From positions 1-10,475 of the forward strand of contig DOWL01000189.1 of the NCBI GenBank assembly GCA_003519585.1: a stretch of 10,475 bases of DNA. The letters run 5' to 3'. The translations under genes and the position numbers were made by a program. How positions within the stretch are numbered: the stretch's first letter is position 1; every line of letters begins with the position of its first letter. Shown in pieces: positions 6,713-10,475 of this stretch. The notes below the pieces were generated by a model, which ran no database searches, was not told the origin of the DNA, and saw only the letters and a list, made by a program, of their open reading frames with translations. The stretch is from Nocardioides sp. GTDB lineage: Bacteria > Actinomycetota > Actinomycetes > Propionibacteriales > Nocardioidaceae.

Positions 6713-7650
6713 ACACGGTTCGCAACCTCGTGCGCATCCCGGTCGCCCGGGTCGCGCTGGCGATCCTCTTCGTGGTCGCGGTGGTGGCGGTGTTCGGTGC
6801 AGCGCTCGCGCCGCACGATCCGCTCGCGCAGGACCCGGCGATCCTGCAGGGTCCCAGCGCTCAGCACTGGCTGGGCACCGACTACGTAGGCCGCGACGTG
6901 CTGAGCCGGCTGATGGCCGGCACTCGCCTCTCGATCATCGGGGCGATCGAGGCCGTCGTCGTGGGCCTGCTCATCGGCGTACCGACGGGGCTGCTGTCGG
7001 TCTGGCTCGGGCGGTCGGGGGAGTGGGTCGCCCTGCGGGTCTCCGAGACGCTGATGATCCTGCCGTTCACCGTCTTCGCGATCGCGGTCGCCGGCACCCT
7101 CGGCAACGGACTGCACCAGGCGATGATCGCGGTCGGAGTGCTGATGAGCCCCGCCTTCTTCCGGATCACCCGCGCGGTCGCGCTAGGGCTGCGCACCACG
7201 CAGTACGTCGAGGCTGCCGAACTGATGGGCGCCGGCCGCTGGTGGGTGCTGCGCCACCACATCTGGTCCAAGGTGCTGCCCAACGTCGCCGTCGCCGGTG
7301 CCCACGCGATGGGCACCGCGCTCCTGGTCGTCGCCTCGCTCGCCTTCTTGGGCCTGGGCATCATCCCGCCCACGCCGACCTGGGGCGGCATGCTCTCCGC
7401 CGACCTCGGGTTCCTGGAGCAGCAGCCGTGGGCGCCGATCTTCCCGGGCATCCTCCTGGTGCTCACGGTCGGCTCGCTCAACATCCTCGCCGACTGCATC
7501 CGCGAAGCCAGCGCCGGCGAGGCGCGGCGCCGTCGCGGAGTCCTGCGTCGCGCGGTCGGCCGTCGCGACCAGACGCCGATCGGGTTGCCGGTCGAGCCCG
7601 AGGACACCATCACGACCGAGGAGGAGCCGCGCCGTGTCGTCGCCGCCTGA
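6709..7650 (+). CDS. ABC transporter permease, DppC/OppC type, 313 aa
   Basis: This is the second channel subunit and pairs with the DppB-type protein. It has the short DppC N-terminal helix (about 15-35), then APHDPLAQD and HWLGTDYVGRDVLSRLMAGTRLS (53-75), the hallmark segment of the OppC group. Further helices follow near 78-100, 114-131, 136-150, 199-217 and 244-260. The EAA loop is YVEAAELMGAGRWWVLRHHIWSKVLPN (166-192), followed by FLGLGIIPPTPTWGGM (213-228). The C-terminus (268-313) is a longer than usual Arg-rich then acidic tail; the end of the last helix reads ILADCIREA where many homologues have LGDxLRD. The start is GTG at 6709 with a good ribosome-binding site, and the 3' end overlaps the first ATPase gene by 17 nt, so translation is coupled. 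Confidence 0.92.
   Translation: MNTVRNLVRIPVARVALAILFVVAVVAVFGAALAPHDPLAQDPAILQGPSAQHWLGTDYVGRDVLSRLMAGTRLSIIGAIEAVVVGLLIGVPTGLLSVWLGRSGEWVALRVSETLMILPFTVFAIAVAGTLGNGLHQAMIAVGVLMSPAFFRITRAVALGLRTTQYVEAAELMGAGRWWVLRHHIWSKVLPNVAVAGAHAMGTALLVVASLAFLGLGIIPPTPTWGGMLSADLGFLEQQPWAPIFPGILLVLTVGSLNILADCIREASAGEARRRRGVLRRAVGRRDQTPIGLPVEPEDTITTEEEPRRVVAA
7621..7626 (+). promoter_or_regulatory. Ribosome-binding site GAGGAG of the first ATPase
   Basis: GAGGAG ends 7 nt before the GTG at 7634, inside the end of the permease gene. It favours this GTG over the ATG at 7661, which has no comparable site. Confidence 0.65.
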
Positions 7651-8635
7651 GCACACATCGATGCTGACCGTCGAGGATCTCCAGGTCAGCGTGGGCGACC
7701 ACCTGGTCGCGGTCCGTGACGTCACCTTCTCGATCGCCCGCGGCGAGTCGGTGGGCCTGGTCGGCGAGTCCGGCTCCGGCAAGACCCTCACCTGTCGGGC
7801 GGTGCTCGGCCTGCTCCCCGAGACGGGCCAGATCGACCGTGGCTCGATCCTGCTGGGCTCGGGCGACGCCGATCTCCCTGCCGTGGAACTCACCGGAGCG
7901 CGCCGGAGCACGTGGAACCAGCTCCGGGGGACTCGGATCGCCGCGGTCTTCCAGGATCCCGCTTCCTACCTCAACCCCTCGCTCACCGTCGGCCACCAGG
8001 TCGACGAGGTACTTCGAATCCGTGGCGGGCTCGCGCGCCGCGTGGCCCGCGAGCGGACGCTCGAACTGCTGCACGAGGTCGGTCTGCACGACGCCGAGTT
8101 GGTCTACCACCGTTACCCGTTCGAGCTGTCCGGCGGCATGCTCCAGCGGGTCATCATCGCCATCGCGATCTCGCTCAACCCGGAGCTGCTGATCGCCGAC
8201 GAGGCGACCACGGCCCTCGACACAGTGGTCCAAGCCGAGATCCTGGAGCTGCTGCGGCGGCTGCGGCGTACCCACCAGCTGAGCCTGCTGCTGGTCACCC
8301 ACGACCTCGCGGTCGTGGCCGAGACCTGCGACCGGATCCTGGTGATGTACGGCGGCGAGATCGTCGAGAGCGGCCCCACCGAGCAGGTGCTGGGCGATCC
8401 TCAGCACCCCTACACCCAGGCCCTCATGGGAGTCGCCTCGATCGGTGACTGGTCGCGCCGCACGCTGGACACCATCCCGGGCCAGCCGCCGGCTGCAGGT
8501 GAGGAGATGCCTGGCTGCCGGTTCGCACCGCGCTGCCGGTACGCCGCACCGGAGTGCGTCGCCGGCCCGATCCCACTGCTCACCGTGGATCGCGACCGGT
8601 CCTCGCGGTGCGTCCGAGTGGCGGTGCCGGCATGA
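7634..8635 (+). CDS. ABC transporter ATP-binding protein, OppD/DppD type, 333 aa
   Basis: This cytoplasmic ATPase is one half of the heterodimer that powers the importer. With a GTG start at 7634 the motifs are: Walker A GESGSGKT (44-51), Q-loop [10 protein letters not shown] (106-115), signature LSGGM (165-169) followed by LQR, Walker B LLIADE (185-190) and H-loop histidine H223. The LSGGM variant is normal for OppD-type subunits. The post-Walker B stretch is [10 protein letters not shown], with Ala in place of the common Pro. The C-terminal oligopeptide-transporter domain has four cysteines, C295, C301, C308 and C326, the set proposed in related DppD-like ATPases to hold an iron-sulfur cluster. 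The start overlaps the permease by 17 nt and the stop overlaps the next gene as ATGA. Confidence 0.93.
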   Translation: MSSPPEHTSMLTVEDLQVSVGDHLVAVRDVTFSIARGESVGLVGESGSGKTLTCRAVLGLLPETGQIDRGSILLGSGDADLPAVELTGARRSTWNQLRGTRIAAVFQDPASYLNPSLTVGHQVDEVLRIRGGLARRVARERTLELLHEVGLHDAELVYHRYPFELSGGMLQRVIIAIAISLNPELLIADEATTALDTVVQAEILELLRRLRRTHQLSLLLVTHDLAVVAETCDRILVMYGGEIVESGPTEQVLGDPQHPYTQALMGVASIGDWSRRTLDTIPGQPPAAGEEMPGCRFAPRCRYAAPECVAGPIPLLTVDRDRSSRCVRVAVPA

Positions 8636-9666
8636 CGGTTCACAACAGGGGTCCGCTGCTCAAGGTCAGCGATCTCTCGGTCAGCTACGCCAAGCCGAGG
8701 AAGGGCACCCACCTCGGCACCGGTGCAGCGCTGCACGGCGCGACGCTCGAGATCCGGCGCGGCGAGATCGTCGGTATCGTCGGCGAGACCGGGTCGGGCA
8801 AGACCACCCTCGCCCGCGCCACCGTCGGGTTGGTGGCGCCGGCGACCGGCACGATCGAGTTCGAGGGCCGCGACCTCGGAGCGCTCCGGGGGCGGGAGCT
8901 GCGCGAGTTCCGCAGGCAGGGCCAGGTGCAGTTGGTCTTCCAGGACCCGCTGCGCTCCCTCGATCCCGACCTCACCATCAACCGGCTGGTGGCCGAGCCG
9001 CTCGACATCGCCGGCGGGCTCTCCAGCCGCGAGAAGGCGGCCCGGATCGACGAGGCGCTCCGCGAGGTCGGCCTCGAGCCCGAGTCGATCCGTGGGCGTC
9101 GGCCGCGGCAGCTCTCTGGCGGTCAACGCCAGCGGGTCTCGCTGGCGCGGGCCATCGTGACCCGGCCGGCACTGCTGTTCTGCGACGAGCCGGTCAGCGC
9201 GCTGGACGTGTCCAACCGCAACCTCGTGCTCAACCTGCTCGACCGGCTGCGCAAGGACCTCGACCTGGCGGTGGTGGTGATCGCGCACGACCTGTCCTCG
9301 CTGGCCGGCATCGCCGACCGGGTGGCGGTCTTCTACCGCAGCCGCCTGGTCGAGCAGGGACCCACGAAGGACGTCCTCGAGCGGCCGGCGCACCCCTACA
9401 CGGCGCTGCTCACCGCCTCGGCGCCGAGTGTCGCCCGCCACCATGCGCTCCGGCCCACCGACGTACGCCTCGACGCGGACCCCGCCGACCAGCGCGCCAC
9501 CTGGACCGCCGAGGGCGGCTGCGTGTTCGCCGCCCGCTGCCGCTTCGCCCACGACGCCTGCCGGGTCCAGCCCGAGCTCGTGACCCTCGACCACCACCCC
9601 GCCCGCGAGGCCGCCTGCTACGTCGCCGGCCAGTGGGAGGCCCAGCCCCAGAAGGAGTCAGCATGA
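8632..9666 (+). CDS. ABC transporter ATP-binding protein, OppF/DppF type, 344 aa
   Basis: This is the second ATPase of the importer. Visible motifs are Walker A GETGSGKTT (51-59), Q-loop FQDPLRSLDP (103-112), canonical signature LSGGQRQR (161-168), Walker B ALLFCDE (180-186), D-loop SALD and H-loop H219. The EPVSALDVSN stretch is typical of the OppF group. The C-terminal domain again carries four cysteines, C297, C303, C310 and C329, in the same spacing style as its partner. The ATG start overlaps the upstream stop (ATGA) and is chosen over the longer upstream frame, which lies inside the preceding gene. The stop overlaps the following monooxygenase start (ATGA), tying transporter and enzyme translation together. 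Confidence 0.93.
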   Translation: MTVHNRGPLLKVSDLSVSYAKPRKGTHLGTGAALHGATLEIRRGEIVGIVGETGSGKTTLARATVGLVAPATGTIEFEGRDLGALRGRELREFRRQGQVQLVFQDPLRSLDPDLTINRLVAEPLDIAGGLSSREKAARIDEALREVGLEPESIRGRRPRQLSGGQRQRVSLARAIVTRPALLFCDEPVSALDVSNRNLVLNLLDRLRKDLDLAVVVIAHDLSSLAGIADRVAVFYRSRLVEQGPTKDVLERPAHPYTALLTASAPSVARHHALRPTDVRLDADPADQRATWTAEGGCVFAARCRFAHDACRVQPELVTLDHHPAREAACYVAGQWEAQPQKESA

Positions 9667-10475
9667 CCCAGCGCACCCCGGAGATCGAGTTCATCGGCAT
9701 CACCGCCACCCAGCGGGTCGACACAGCGACCCAGGCCACGAATGGAACCTTCGGCATGGCGACGCACACCGAGGTCGGCGTGCCGGTCGGCCCTCAGGTC
9801 AACAAGGAGTTCGCCGCCGAGCTGGCCCGGGCTCACGAGGCCTCCGGCTTCGACCGCGTGCTGATCGCGCACTCGTCGGCCTCCATCGACGGCTTCGTGC
9901 TCGCCGACCAGACCCTCGAGGCGACCGAGAAGCTCAAGGTGCTCCTGGCCCATCGCCCCGGCTTCTGGGCTCCGACCATCGCGGCCCGCGCCTACGCCAC
10001 CCTCGACGCCTTCCACCCCGGCCGGGTCGCGATGCACGTGATCACCGGGGGCGACGACGCCGACCAGCAGCGTGATGGCGACTACCTCACCAAGGAGGAG
10101 CGCTACCGCCGTACCGACGACTTCCTGACCGTGCTCCGCAAGGAGTGGGAGTCCGAGCAGCCCTTCGACCACGAGGGCGAGTTCTACAAGGTGACAGGCG
10201 CGTACGCGTCCGTGCGGCCGGCCCTGGGTTCGATCCCGATCTACTTCGGCGGTGCTTCGGAGGACGCGATCCGCGTCGGTGGCAAGCACGCCGACGCCTA
10301 CGCCTTCTGGGGCGAGCCGCTGGACGGGATCCGGCAGCGGATCGCCGAGGTGCGCGCCGCCGCGGCGCCGTACGGGCGCAACCCGCGGTTCTCGGTGAGC
10401 CTGCGGCCGATCGTGGCCGAGACGGAGGAGGAGGCCTGGGCACGCGCGGAGGCCGTGCTCGCCGCGGCGCAGGCG
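9663..10475 (+). CDS. LLM flavin-dependent monooxygenase related to alkanesulfonate monooxygenase SsuD (partial, first 271 aa)
   Basis: This is a second FMNH2-dependent luciferase-like monooxygenase, cut by the right edge of the window. GGAG at 9654-9657 lies 5 nt before the ATG. Features shared with SsuD are LIAHSSASIDGFVLA (67-81), LAHRPGFWAPTIAARAYATLDAFHPGRVAMHVITGG (95-130), DGDYLTKEERYRRTDDFL (138-155), IYFGGAS (193-199) and HADAYAFWGEP (209-219). Compared from memory with E. coli SsuD, catalytic Cys54 corresponds to S74 here, and Arg226 and His228 of the RLH motif to S246 and R248, so it is probably not an ordinary alkanesulfonate enzyme. SsuD is about 380 aa, so roughly 100 residues are missing. 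It belongs to a different LLM subfamily from the enzyme at 2654, suggesting two oxidative steps or two substrates. Confidence 0.9.
   Translation, partial: MTQRTPEIEFIGITATQRVDTATQATNGTFGMATHTEVGVPVGPQVNKEFAAELARAHEASGFDRVLIAHSSASIDGFVLADQTLEATEKLKVLLAHRPGFWAPTIAARAYATLDAFHPGRVAMHVITGGDDADQQRDGDYLTKEERYRRTDDFLTVLRKEWESEQPFDHEGEFYKVTGAYASVRPALGSIPIYFGGASEDAIRVGGKHADAYAFWGEPLDGIRQRIAEVRAAAAPYGRNPRFSVSLRPIVAETEEEAWARAEAVLAAAQA

Noticed and set aside
7661..8635. ATG at 7661 as start of the first ATPase
   Set aside because: It lacks a ribosome-binding site, whereas GAGGAG at 7621-7626 is well placed for the GTG at 7634. The later start would still keep all domains, so it remains a minor alternative.

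Overview
The window looks like chromosome of a high-GC actinobacterium, probably of the Nocardioides/Propionibacteriales type. That is inferred from very GC-rich third codon positions, frequent GTG starts, translationally coupled genes and the style of the proteins; no marker gene is present to confirm it. The right-hand 8 kb is a compact catabolic and transport operon. The left 1.1 kb is less GC-rich and reads as an accessory or intergenic region.

Left part (1-1590). A partial gene leaves the window on the minus strand (start at 96). A stretch of about 480 nt without a convincing gene follows and holds a striking nested hairpin (316-443, with weaker pairing out to 294-462). Next is a small uncharacterised plus-strand protein (577-1122). 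It converges, three bases apart, with a minus-strand two-helix membrane protein of unknown function (1126-1590).

Regulator and control region (1655-2653). A LysR-family regulator on the minus strand is divergent from the big operon. The 129-bp intergenic region contains several overlapping dyads built from AACT/AGTT half-sites, the expected place for operator and promoter.

Main operon (2654-10475 and beyond, plus strand). The order is: an FMN-dependent monooxygenase of the NtaA/SnaA/DszA group, a Tat-type lipoprotein solute-binding protein (family 5), two DppB/DppC-type permeases, two OppD/OppF-type ATPases, and a second flavin-dependent monooxygenase related to SsuD that is cut by the window end. 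Four of the junctions from 5625 to 9666 overlap (ATGA, GTGA, or 17 nt), so the genes are probably co-transcribed and co-translated.

A complete oligopeptide-type importer lies between two different luciferase-like (LLM) monooxygenases. The simplest reading is a LysR-controlled pathway that imports a small organic compound and cleaves it oxidatively with reduced FMN, most likely an organosulfur compound used as a sulfur source, or an aminopolycarboxylate. No flavin reductase is in view. The SsuD-like enzyme lacks residues that are catalytic in E. coli SsuD, so its substrate is probably not a plain alkanesulfonate.
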